From Clostridiales bacterium (lineage in GTDB: Bacteria > Bacillota > Clostridia > Christensenellales > Aristaeellaceae), in NCBI GenBank assembly GCA_015056205.1, contig SVGS01000003.1, forward strand, positions 62,001 to 126,000: 64,000 nucleotides of DNA. Reading direction: 5' to 3'. The notes beneath the pieces were generated by a model. That model worked only from the letters and a program-made list of their open reading frames with translations. It was not told where the DNA came from and searched no databases. Below are positions 19,000-27,572 of the stretch, piece by piece. Position 1 is the first letter of the stretch. Each line of letters begins with the position of its first letter. The translations under genes were made by a program, and so were the position numbers.

Positions 19000-20058
19000 T
19001 CACATGCTGATCAGAATCTGGCCGTCATCGGGCAGATGATATGCTTCAAAATAGGCGTTCTCCAGCGGGATCCACCGTTCGTGGAATTGCCGCATGGAAG
19101 CGGCGGACTCTCTCGACATAAGCCGTGCTTCCCTGATTTCCCGGGGAGTGTCCAGGAAAAGACGGATATCGGCATATTTCCGGATCGCAGGGAGATTGCA
19201 ATAGCTTCCCTCCAGAATGAGAACCCGGGCATCCGGAAGCTGCTCTTCCGGCAGGAAAACATCTTTTCTGCAGTCATATTTGCGGGTTCGGACAGGTGCG
19301 CCGCTTTTGTAAGGAATAACAACCTCCCCCGCCAGCCGTTCCGCGTCACAGTTGCCTCCGGGAACAGCCAGTCGTTCTGGGGTTTTCTGTGCGTGCGGGA
19401 TCACGTAATCATCCGTATGCACTACTTCTCCCCCGAATACCCGGGCCAGTTTTCGGGCCAGCGTCGTCTTACCGGAAGCGCAGGGGCCGTCCAGGGTTAC
19501 CAGCAGCCGGCTGACGCCGGCTGCTTTTTCCGCAATGTTCCGGACAGCCTTCATGCAGGGAATCCAATCCGCGCTAATCACCCGATAGGCCGGATGGTAT
19601 GTTTCCCGGTAGAGGGCGGAATGGGACGGCAGCCATTGCTCATCCGGGACCCTATCCGATACCGCGTCATCCGTCAGGGGAGAATCTCCGGATAAAGCGA
19701 TCCGCCTGCAGCAGTCAGCCACATCCTGCCGGGTAAAAAGCCGGCCGCTGTCAGAGGTCAGCATCAGTCCGGCGATGATCCCAGGTGTAAGCTTCGCCGC
19801 CTTCGCCGGACGCAGATTCAGCCTGCACCAGGCGGGGCTGAGGATTTCAAGCAGCGGCTCCGCGGAATCTGCCTGCAGCGCTTCCGTTTCCCGGGCGATA
19901 GATCGGGTGACGTTCTCCCGTGACGAAAGCAGATGTCCGACGCCCAACATGGCCTGAAAGACAAACTTTACCGCGTCCTCCTGCCGCATGGCGGGCCGGT
20001 GCAGGAATTCCGCGCTCAGCCGGTCCGCAATCTCCCGTTCAAGAGAATCCGTATTCAT
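19000..20058 (-). CDS. Uridine kinase-like P-loop kinase with N-terminal accessory domain
   Basis: Walker A TLDGPCASGKTTLARKLA, HTDDYVIP, LEGSYCNLP; start at ATG 20058 in 4-nt overlap with the upstream ECF gene. Confidence 0.85.
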   Translation of the reverse strand: MNTDSLEREIADRLSAEFLHRPAMRQEDAVKFVFQAMLGVGHLLSSRENVTRSIARETEALQADSAEPLLEILSPAWCRLNLRPAKAAKLTPGIIAGLMLTSDSGRLFTRQDVADCCRRIALSGDSPLTDDAVSDRVPDEQWLPSHSALYRETYHPAYRVISADWIPCMKAVRNIAEKAAGVSRLLVTLDGPCASGKTTLARKLARVFGGEVVHTDDYVIPHAQKTPERLAVPGGNCDAERLAGEVVIPYKSGAPVRTRKYDCRKDVFLPEEQLPDARVLILEGSYCNLPAIRKYADIRLFLDTPREIREARLMSRESAASMRQFHERWIPLENAYFEAYHLPDDGQILISM

Positions 20059-20624
20059 GGTTCTCCGCTCTCTTCCTGTGGAATCAGGGAAAGTCCCGCC
20101 CGTTCCATCGCAAGCACCAGAACGGGAATCAGAACAAGCTGCAGAATAATTCCGGGAATCGCGTTGGTGACGGCTCCCGCAAGGAAAAGAGCCCAGGTAA
20201 ACGTGCTGCCGGACAAACCGGCCAGGATTACCCGTACGGTGCCCCACACCAGACGCCCCGCAACCATGGAGATCAGCAGCACGGTGTAGAGAACCCCCTT
20301 TTTGCGGGGAAGCTTCTGCCGCAGGAATCCGGCCATTCCTCCATAGACAGCCAGTTCAAATGCCATGGCAACGGCTCCGGGAAACATGGCGGGCATGCCA
20401 AACACTACAGAGCGTAAAATCGGCGCGATAAAGCCCACAGCGAGTCCCCAGGGCCAGCCGCACATAAAGCCGCAGAGAAGCGCAGGGATGTGCATAGGGC
20501 AGAGCATGGCGCCGATTTCGGGAATCTGGCCGGTGATAAACGGCAGCACCATGGCAATGGCCAGGTACAGCGCCGCGTAGGTCATTCGGCGGATCTGCAG
20601 GGATTTCGCTTCATTTTTCTGCAT
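20055..20624 (-). CDS. ECF transporter S component
   Basis: Multi-TM; IPEIGAMLCPMHIPALLCGFMCGWPWGLAVGFIAPILRSVVFGMPAMFP pattern typical of ECF S components; start at ATG 20624 with upstream AAAGGAAG. Confidence 0.85.
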   Translation of the reverse strand: MQKNEAKSLQIRRMTYAALYLAIAMVLPFITGQIPEIGAMLCPMHIPALLCGFMCGWPWGLAVGFIAPILRSVVFGMPAMFPGAVAMAFELAVYGGMAGFLRQKLPRKKGVLYTVLLISMVAGRLVWGTVRVILAGLSGSTFTWALFLAGAVTNAIPGIILQLVLIPVLVLAMERAGLSLIPQEESGEP

Positions 20625-20686
20625 GATCAAGTTTCTTCCTTTCTGTAACAGATGATTCATGTATGGAGAAAGCCCCCTTCAATCAC

Positions 20687-20730
20687 AAAAAAAAGGCGCC
20701 GGAAGCCGTCTTTGGACAGCCTTCGGCACC
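20687..20730 (-). terminator. Intrinsic terminator in the ECF gene leader
   Basis: Minus strand GGTGCCGAAGGCTGTC-CAAA-GACGGCTTCCGGCGCC-TTTTTTTT: long stem followed by 8 T. Confidence 0.85.
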
Positions 20731-20733
20731 TTT

Positions 20734-20822
20734 TGATACCGGAATAATCGGGAAACTTTCACTCAGAACAGCCTGCTTGTGCAAGCCCGCGGCCGGCTTG
20801 TGCCGACCCGCGTATGGTATCA
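20734..20822 (-). ncRNA. Candidate riboswitch aptamer upstream of the ECF S-component gene (class not recognised)
   Basis: 7-bp closing stem TGATACC/GGTATCA encloses about 75 nt of structured sequence directly 5' of a terminator; TCGGCAC inside can pair with GTGCCGA of the terminator arm. Confidence 0.5.
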
Positions 20823-20846
20823 CGAAGATCCCTGATTGTCAATGTT

Positions 20847-21731
20847 TCATCCGATCCATTCCACCATCTTTTCCAGAACCTTTCTGCTTTCCTGAAGCTC
20901 CGGCTTCAGTGCGGGAAAGGCATGGGTCAGTTCCCTGTTTTTTTTGAAATAAAGCAGCTCGCATGGATGTCCGGCTCTTCGCAGTGCCGCCGCGTAGCGC
21001 TTTGTATAACCTCTCAGAATATCCGCGGCGCTTCCGGCCAGAAAAACCGGAGGCAGCTTCTCCATAATTTCCGGAGATTCCGGGTTCATCTTCCGCATGA
21101 AAGCGGCGTCTTTTCTTTTCTCCCCGTACAAATTCCGTGAATAGACCAGCCCTACCGGATCCCTGCGCGTGGTATAAAACATACCGCTAAAACAGGCCAG
21201 CGCATGAACGCGCAGAGGCGAAGCGGACAAACCGAACTGTTCCCGCAGCTCCGCTGAGTTCATGGCGGCAATGGCATAGAGCGCCAGGAAGGATCCGGCG
21301 CTTTCGGAAGCCACGGTCACCTGCTCCGGATCTCCGCCGTATTCTTCGAGGATCCCGGAAATGCAGGAAAAGGCCGCGGTAATATCTCCGAATTCCCGAA
21401 ACACGTCCGTTTCCGTAATCCTGCGGTATTCCGGAGCAAAAACGAGGAATCCGTGCGAAGCCAGATTCTCGCAGAATGTCCGCGACATCTTCCGTGTGCC
21501 GACCACCAGGCCGCCGCCGTGAATCATGATTACAACAGGAAGGGGGCGAAGGTCCCCGGTTTTCGCCCGGAAAATGTCCACTGCCAGTGGAACTCCTTCT
21601 GCCCCCTGATACGGTGTATCCAGATATTCCTGAACGCCTTCAGGAATCTGATGGTTTGCCTCAGAGCCGGCTTCCATGGCTCTGGTTTTGCGGTCCATGA
21701 CCCTGATGGCTGTCTGAAGCAACCGATTCAT
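20847..21731 (-). CDS. Alpha/beta hydrolase (HSL/esterase-like)
   Basis: PVVIMIHGGGLVVGTRKMSR (HGGG) and VASESAGSFLALYA nucleophile motif. Confidence 0.88.
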   Translation of the reverse strand: MNRLLQTAIRVMDRKTRAMEAGSEANHQIPEGVQEYLDTPYQGAEGVPLAVDIFRAKTGDLRPLPVVIMIHGGGLVVGTRKMSRTFCENLASHGFLVFAPEYRRITETDVFREFGDITAAFSCISGILEEYGGDPEQVTVASESAGSFLALYAIAAMNSAELREQFGLSASPLRVHALACFSGMFYTTRRDPVGLVYSRNLYGEKRKDAAFMRKMNPESPEIMEKLPPVFLAGSAADILRGYTKRYAAALRRAGHPCELLYFKKNRELTHAFPALKPELQESRKVLEKMVEWIG

Positions 21732-21745
21732 ATTCCGTTGATCAA

Positions 21746-22411
21746 TTAAGCCTGAGGTTCTTTGGATTCCTGGGGTTCTTGGGGTTTTTGGGGCTGTCTG
21801 GGTTCTTTAGTCTGCCTGGGTTCTTTGGCCGCCTTAGGCGCCTTGGTTACCTTGGTCACCTTGGTCACCTTGGTCTCCTTGGTCTCTTTGGGTTCCTTGG
21901 CTTCCTTGGGCTCCTTTTCTTCCTTGGGCTCCTTGGCTTTTTTCTCTTCGCTGCCGGCTTCCTCTTTCTGCTTGTCGATGTTCTCCTCTACATTTTTCAC
22001 AACTTCGTCAACTGCTTCCTTCATCTTCTTCTGGCTCTTCATATGGAAATCGAAGACGGTGTCGTTCTGCTTCACGGCTTGATCGTTAGCCATTTCCTGG
22101 AATTCCACGGCCTTTTCAGCCACTTCCTTCGGAGACAGAGGGGCGGCGGGCATTCCGGGTACGGGGGCTTTCTGATCGGGCAGAGCGGAAGCAAAGGCCT
22201 TTTCCAGTTCGATGCACTGATTGAAGAAGGTTGTCCACTGCTCTTTCCAGGCTTCCTTGGCCGCTTTCTGCATTTCCTGATACTGATCCCAGATATTGTC
22301 TACATTGGATTTGAATTCTTCCCAGTCTTTTCTGGGATCCCTCTTACCCCAGTCCATCATGTCGGGCATGATCGGCCACATCGTCTTCATCATTTTTTTC
22401 ATGTTGCTCAT
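21746..22411 (-). CDS. Phasin-like coiled-coil protein with low-complexity KEPKE/VTK tail
   Basis: Helical N-terminal domain aligns by eye to the C-terminal about 150 aa of the adjacent 898-aa protein; tail AKEPKEEKEPKEAKEPKETKETKVTKVTKVTKAPKAAKEPRQ. Confidence 0.7.
   Translation of the reverse strand: MSNMKKMMKTMWPIMPDMMDWGKRDPRKDWEEFKSNVDNIWDQYQEMQKAAKEAWKEQWTTFFNQCIELEKAFASALPDQKAPVPGMPAAPLSPKEVAEKAVEFQEMANDQAVKQNDTVFDFHMKSQKKMKEAVDEVVKNVEENIDKQKEEAGSEEKKAKEPKEEKEPKEAKEPKETKETKVTKVTKVTKAPKAAKEPRQTKEPRQPQKPQEPQESKEPQA
21800..21960 (-). repeat. Short tandem repeats encoding (E/V)(P/T)K tail, including near-perfect 9-nt AAGGTGACC units
   Basis: ggttaccttggtcaccttggtcaccttggtctccttggtctc on the + strand. 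Confidence 0.8.
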
Positions 22412-22509
22412 TGTCCTGTTCTCCTTTCAAAATGGGTCATAAAAGAATATATAGTTTGAATGCCAGTCCCTGAATCGTTCCTGACAGTCAGACTCCCTGG
22501 GGGATTCAA

Positions 22510-25206
22510 TCATTCCTCTTCGGAAGCTTCCTCTGAGTTCTCACCGGCTTCGGCCACTTGGTTTTCGATGCTTTCGACCGTTTTGGAGATGATTGATTTG
22601 GCCTGTTCCTGCCCTTTCATGCAGAAATCCTGGAAGGACTCCGCCTGCTCCATAGCATGTTCGTTAACGATTTCCTGGAATTCGTTGACCTTCTCCATCA
22701 TCGCCCTCGGAGAAATTCCGAAAGAAGGCATGCCGGGCAGAGAAGGTACGGTATCAGGCAGGACGGCTGCGAAGCTCTTCTGCATTTCCATCATCTTGGG
22801 GAAGGCCTTGTCCCACTGCTGCTTATAGGCATCCATGGTCATCTTCTGAGCATTCCGCATCTGCTCATTCTGTGCCTCGATGCTGTTCTTCAGGTTTTCC
22901 CACTCACTCTTGCATTCCTTTTTTTTGCCGTCCTTTTTTCCGCTTCCGTTCCGTCCCCACGGCTGCATAAAGGCCATCGGCGGCATGAAAGGCATCGGCG
23001 GCATCATCGGCACGGGCGGTACAAGCGGCATCATCGGGAATTCGGGAGCTTCCATGTCCTCAAACATGGACAGGAGCCGCTTCAGCCAGTCTCTGGTATC
23101 GCTCTTTTTACCGTCCGCGTTTGTCCTGGGCATGGCCGGCAGCTGATCGATCGACAGCTTCATCAGCTTCGGAGCCAGTTTACCGATGCTTCCCAGCATA
23201 TTCTGGACATCGAAATCGGTGAGCTTCAGAACGATTTCCCGCAGGCCGGGAATGCGCAGAATTCTCGCGAACCCGCCGTCCTTGATTTCGGGAATGGCGG
23301 CAAAGATCTCTGAAAGAATGTTGTAAGGATCGTTCTCCAGTTCCTCCGGAATACCGGCGCCCATCGTGGCAGCCTCGCCTTCCGGTGCGGGAATCATCAT
23401 GATATCGACGGTCTTTCCGTCTATTCTGACGGGATTGACATTGTACCGCTTTCCGGTCACAGATCCGGACGCCAGTCTCTTTCCATCTACTTTCCCGCCG
23501 GAATTCAGCGGGATTTTCTCCACCAGCACGACCTGGCTGGGCAGGTTCGAATCCGCCAGCTTTCCATCCTTAATGAACACCTGAATCAGCGCGTCCCGTA
23601 CAACACCCAGTCCGTCCGATTCACCGGTCGTTTCCACATAGAGGATGGGAACATTGTCGTGCAGAATCTTATGGAATTCCGGCGCGATACCGCAGGCCGC
23701 GATGCCGGGCTGAGCGGTAACGGCGTTCTCGACCAGACCCGCGTCAAACCGTACGCCGGCATTATTGACAAAGAACTGATTGGACCGCCCGATACAGGTC
23801 AGACTGCCGTCCTCATTCACGCGAACCAAGTCGTTGGAATTGAAGTAATCTTCCCCGTCGATTTTGATCAGCTCAAAGAACACGGTATCGTCCAGCCGTC
23901 CGCTGCTGATCGTAGGAGAGGAAAGGCACAGCACGCCGGTGCGCGGCCCGTCGGAAATGTCGTAATACTTGTTTTCGTCTTCCACCAGGATTTTCACCTT
24001 GAAGCCCGGCAGCGGATAGCCGATGGCGTCATCCGTCCGGTCCGAGGGACAGAGGATACAGGCCCCGCCCAGCTCGGATAATCCGTAACCGTTGATAATC
24101 CGGGCGGTGGATCCGCAGGACCGCAGATAATCGTTGAAGGTTTCTTTAAACTCGTGAGAGACATAGCTGCCGCCCATGAACACAACCTTGACCTTGGAAA
24201 GATCGATATTGGGCATCGTCTTGTTCCAGGAGTCCAGCATCGTCTTGCTGGTAAAGAGAATGTTGATCCCGTAGTTCTCGATCGCGTCGGCATAATGGGG
24301 GTTGGTAACACCCAGAGGCAGGCAGACAACTTCCATGCCCAGGCCAAGCGAGGTATGCAGCATATCCACCATCGCGTAAACCCAGGACATACACAGGCCC
24401 AGGAAACTGACCATCTTGTCGGGCACGTTTTTGAAATCGTCATAGGTGTTTTTCGCTTTGATCGCGCAGAGGACAAAGGAGTTCAGCGCCCTGTCGGAAA
24501 GCGGAACCGGCTTGTGAATACCGCTGACGGTACCGGTGGTGTGCAGAATCACGGAAGAATCGGAAGATTGTGTGCTCCCGTAAACAATGGGAGTCGCCTC
24601 ATACTCCTTCAGCAGGTCTTCCATCAGAAGCCCGCCTTTCATCTCGCGGAACATGGCTGTGTTCAGCCTGCGAACCGCTTCCAGCGGCGGGATGGCGTAT
24701 TCGCCGCCCATCGGACTTTCCAGCACGATGATATTGCGAAGCCCGAGAAGCTCCCGGTCGCGTAGAAGGCCCTTCATGACCTTCGGGAACGCATACACCT
24801 CGGAAATCACCAGATCGGTAATCTTTTCCTTTTCGATCATGGCCCGGATGCGCTTGTCGTCATACATGTCGAGATGATAGATGAGAGATACGGAGGCTCC
24901 AGTCATATTCAGGGCATAGAACGCGAAAATGGTCTCCGTCTGCTGTGCGCCGATCAGGCCGACCCGGGAGCCGCTCCTGCTGTTGATATGTAGGCCGGTA
25001 AAGGCTTCCGCATACCGTTCCCAATAACGGAACATCTGCCGGTAGGTATACTTCCTGTAACCGTCGTGGATTGCGATGCTGTCGAGGCGTTCCGCGCTGT
25101 AGGAATTGAGATCCCGGATAAAGGACCAGCATTTCTGATCCGCAAGCTCGCCGCTTTCAATGCGCTCCTGCATTTGGGCCAGCTTTTCCTTCTCTGCAGC
25201 TTTCAT
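22510..25206 (-). CDS. AMP-binding adenylation enzyme fused to C-terminal phasin-like domain
   Basis: SSVILHTTGTVSGIHKPVPLSD (A3-like), INGYGLSELGGACI (A5), Pro/Met-rich linker (MPLVPPVPMMPPMPFMPPMAFMQP), C-terminal helical domain ending in acidic tail. Confidence 0.85.
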   Translation of the reverse strand: MKAAEKEKLAQMQERIESGELADQKCWSFIRDLNSYSAERLDSIAIHDGYRKYTYRQMFRYWERYAEAFTGLHINSRSGSRVGLIGAQQTETIFAFYALNMTGASVSLIYHLDMYDDKRIRAMIEKEKITDLVISEVYAFPKVMKGLLRDRELLGLRNIIVLESPMGGEYAIPPLEAVRRLNTAMFREMKGGLLMEDLLKEYEATPIVYGSTQSSDSSVILHTTGTVSGIHKPVPLSDRALNSFVLCAIKAKNTYDDFKNVPDKMVSFLGLCMSWVYAMVDMLHTSLGLGMEVVCLPLGVTNPHYADAIENYGINILFTSKTMLDSWNKTMPNIDLSKVKVVFMGGSYVSHEFKETFNDYLRSCGSTARIINGYGLSELGGACILCPSDRTDDAIGYPLPGFKVKILVEDENKYYDISDGPRTGVLCLSSPTISSGRLDDTVFFELIKIDGEDYFNSNDLVRVNEDGSLTCIGRSNQFFVNNAGVRFDAGLVENAVTAQPGIAACGIAPEFHKILHDNVPILYVETTGESDGLGVVRDALIQVFIKDGKLADSNLPSQVVLVEKIPLNSGGKVDGKRLASGSVTGKRYNVNPVRIDGKTVDIMMIPAPEGEAATMGAGIPEELENDPYNILSEIFAAIPEIKDGGFARILRIPGLREIVLKLTDFDVQNMLGSIGKLAPKLMKLSIDQLPAMPRTNADGKKSDTRDWLKRLLSMFEDMEAPEFPMMPLVPPVPMMPPMPFMPPMAFMQPWGRNGSGKKDGKKKECKSEWENLKNSIEAQNEQMRNAQKMTMDAYKQQWDKAFPKMMEMQKSFAAVLPDTVPSLPGMPSFGISPRAMMEKVNEFQEIVNEHAMEQAESFQDFCMKGQEQAKSIISKTVESIENQVAEAGENSEEASEEE

Positions 25207-25298
25207 TTCGTTTCCTTTCCCCCCGTAAATTTATACGGCATAAATTTCCTGTACTTCCTTCTATTGTACATGTTTATCCGAAATAATGCAAGGAAAAG

Positions 25299-26699
25299 CT
25301 AGGGCTGTTTCCCATATTTTTTTACATCTTTACCGACAGACGCGGAGGAAGGTGTAACATTTTGCCTTTTTAAGCCCCGGCAGGCCCTGTAGATTCCCGC
25401 GGCGATTCCGGCGCTCAGGCAATCCGACAGGCACTGTGCGGCAAGAATCCCGTTGTAGCCGGCAACCGCGGAAGCCGCAAGCAGGACGATGACAAACACG
25501 ATCCCCTGCCGGCTCAGGGAAAGAATGAGTGCCGGCATGGCTTTTCCGGAAGCCTGGCACAGGCAGGTCATCAGCATCACAACGCCCGCAAACACGCTGC
25601 CGGCCACCTGCCAGCGGATCATCGGAATTCCGTCCGCGACAAGCTGAGCGTCCGGAGTAATCATGCCCAGCAGCGGTTTCGCTGCCAGAAAGACCAGGCC
25701 GGTCATTCCCAGCGCGGTTGCCGTCAGAAACAGAAGGCAGAACCGCAGCAGCCTTTGAATCTTCTGCCGCTCTCCGGCTCCGGTCAGAAAGCCGAACAGC
25801 GGAATCCCGCCGAAGGAAAAACCGACAAGGATCATCTGGGTAATCATCGTCACTTTCAGTACAATGCCCATCGCGGCTATTTTTCCATCTCCAAAGCGCA
25901 GAAGCTGCTGATTCAGCAGGATAACGCACAGACTGGAAGCGATATTCGTAATCGCGGCCGTGATGCCGATGGACAGGATATCCTTCAGAAAAGCTCCGCT
26001 GATCTTTCCGTAAAACCGGACGGTCAGATGCCGGCTGCGCCGAAGCACAACCGCCAGCAGAAACAAATCGCTGCAGGCATAGCCGATCACCGTGGCCAGC
26101 GCCGCGCCGGCCGCTCCCATGCCCGGAATCATAATGGGATCGAGGATTATGTTCACCGCCGCGCCGGTCGCTGTTCCCAGCATGGACATCCCCGACATAC
26201 CTTCGCAGCGCAGCAGATTCATATGGATGAAGTTGACCACGATGAGCGGCGCGCCAAACAGCAGAACCGTGCAGTAATCCCGTGCGTAGGGCAGCGTATC
26301 CGGACTGGATCCCAGCAGCTTCAGAAACGGATCCCGAAGGATAAGAAGCGTCGCTCCGGTCGCCGCGCCGGCCGCAAGCGCGATATAAAAGCAGAATGAA
26401 CTTACCCGGCTGACGGAATCATACTCCTGTTTCCCCAGCAGGCGGGAAATCAGTGAACTGCCGCCTTGTCCGAAAATATTGCCGAAGGCCATCAGAATCA
26501 TAAACAGCGGCGCGCAGAGCGATACGCCGGCAATCAGCAGGGCATTCCCCGTACGGGCAATGAAATAAGTGTCCGCCAGGTTGTAAACGATGGTCACAAT
26601 GGACCCGAGAACCACCGGCAGGGACAGATGAAAATAGGAAGACACCAGACGCTCCGGGTCCGGATAATGCTGTTTTTCTTTTTGCGTGTTCGTTTCCAT
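25299..26699 (-). CDS. MATE family efflux transporter
   Basis: 12-TM pattern, LPVVLGSIVTIVYNLADTYFIARTGNALLIAGVSL; start METNTQKEK at 26699. Confidence 0.93.
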   Translation of the reverse strand: METNTQKEKQHYPDPERLVSSYFHLSLPVVLGSIVTIVYNLADTYFIARTGNALLIAGVSLCAPLFMILMAFGNIFGQGGSSLISRLLGKQEYDSVSRVSSFCFYIALAAGAATGATLLILRDPFLKLLGSSPDTLPYARDYCTVLLFGAPLIVVNFIHMNLLRCEGMSGMSMLGTATGAAVNIILDPIMIPGMGAAGAALATVIGYACSDLFLLAVVLRRSRHLTVRFYGKISGAFLKDILSIGITAAITNIASSLCVILLNQQLLRFGDGKIAAMGIVLKVTMITQMILVGFSFGGIPLFGFLTGAGERQKIQRLLRFCLLFLTATALGMTGLVFLAAKPLLGMITPDAQLVADGIPMIRWQVAGSVFAGVVMLMTCLCQASGKAMPALILSLSRQGIVFVIVLLAASAVAGYNGILAAQCLSDCLSAGIAAGIYRACRGLKRQNVTPSSASVGKDVKKYGKQP

Positions 26700-26922
26700 G
26701 GTTCCCCTGTTCCCCCTCCGGTACCCCGGTATCTTTTCTTCAGCCGTTTTTCCCCGGTTATCCCCGGAATCTCCGGCTAACAATGAACCGCCGGGATCAG
26801 CTCAGCAATTTTTTTATCACAAATTCCCGCAAAAGTCTATTCAGATTATTTAAAATGTGATAAAATCCCTGAGTTCTAATTATCCGCTCCTCAGGAGCAA
26901 TGATGAAAGAGAGGTTTACCTG

Positions 26923-27453
26923 ATGAAGAAGCTTCTGTGCGCCGTACTGATGATCTGTCTGCTGATCTCCTCTGCCGCTATGGCTGAAAGCGTCAACTCC
27001 CTGAGCTGGGAGACCTTCGTTCCCGTTCTGGAAGCGGCCGACTTAAACGGTGAGTTCCACACCTTTAACGAGGTCTCTGTCAAAATGTGGCTTCCCGAAG
27101 GACTCAATCCCGTGGAGCTCTCCGAAGAGGACAAAGCCAAGGGCATCATCGCTTATTTCATGCCCGACGATAAATCCGCTGCGGTTTCCGTTGTGTATAC
27201 GAACGTGAACGGCATGTCGACGGAAGAATACGCCGAAGCGGTGAAGGGCATCGAAGGCACGACCGAAGTTGAAATTGTCACCGTGAACGGTTTCCCCTGC
27301 GTAACCTATAAAATGCCCGAAAAGGATGTTGTTTGCGCCGGCTTCATCACCGAATCCGGTTATGTGCTGGAGATCACCTGCTTCCCCGCGTCTGCTGAAC
27401 ATGCCGATGTGCTCTGGGGTGCGGTCGTTTGCTCCATTCAGAACGCTGAATAA
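26923..27453 (+). CDS. Secreted protein of unknown function
   Basis: Signal peptide MKKLLCAVLMICLLISSAAMAES; AGAGAGG RBS region upstream. Confidence 0.75.
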   Translation: MKKLLCAVLMICLLISSAAMAESVNSLSWETFVPVLEAADLNGEFHTFNEVSVKMWLPEGLNPVELSEEDKAKGIIAYFMPDDKSAAVSVVYTNVNGMSTEEYAEAVKGIEGTTEVEIVTVNGFPCVTYKMPEKDVVCAGFITESGYVLEITCFPASAEHADVLWGAVVCSIQNAE

Positions 27454-27478
27454 TCGGATTTAGGATTTTTCGAAAAAG

Positions 27479-27516
27479 AAGAACCTTGAGGCTGATCCGT
27501 CTCAAGGTTCTTTTTT
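27479..27516. terminator. Intrinsic terminator
   Basis: GAACCTTGAG-GCTGATCCGT-CTCAAGGTTC-TTTTTT. Confidence 0.9.
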
Positions 27517-27572
27517 GTCATCAAATCTTTCCGGATGGCCTTCGCCGGTTCAGAGCAGAGTGCGGCTGAAGG

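Noticed and set aside
21800-21960. Tandem repeats considered as CRISPR or minisatellite
   Set aside because: In-frame, 9-nt degenerate coding units; no repeat-spacer structure
21762-22459. Gly/Leu-rich + strand ORFs (LGSLGSL...)
   Set aside because: Antisense of the KEPKE/VTK repeat tail; not a credible protein
22880-23146. + strand ORF near the Pro/Met linker
   Set aside because: Antisense of the Met/Pro-rich linker of the AMP-ligase fusion
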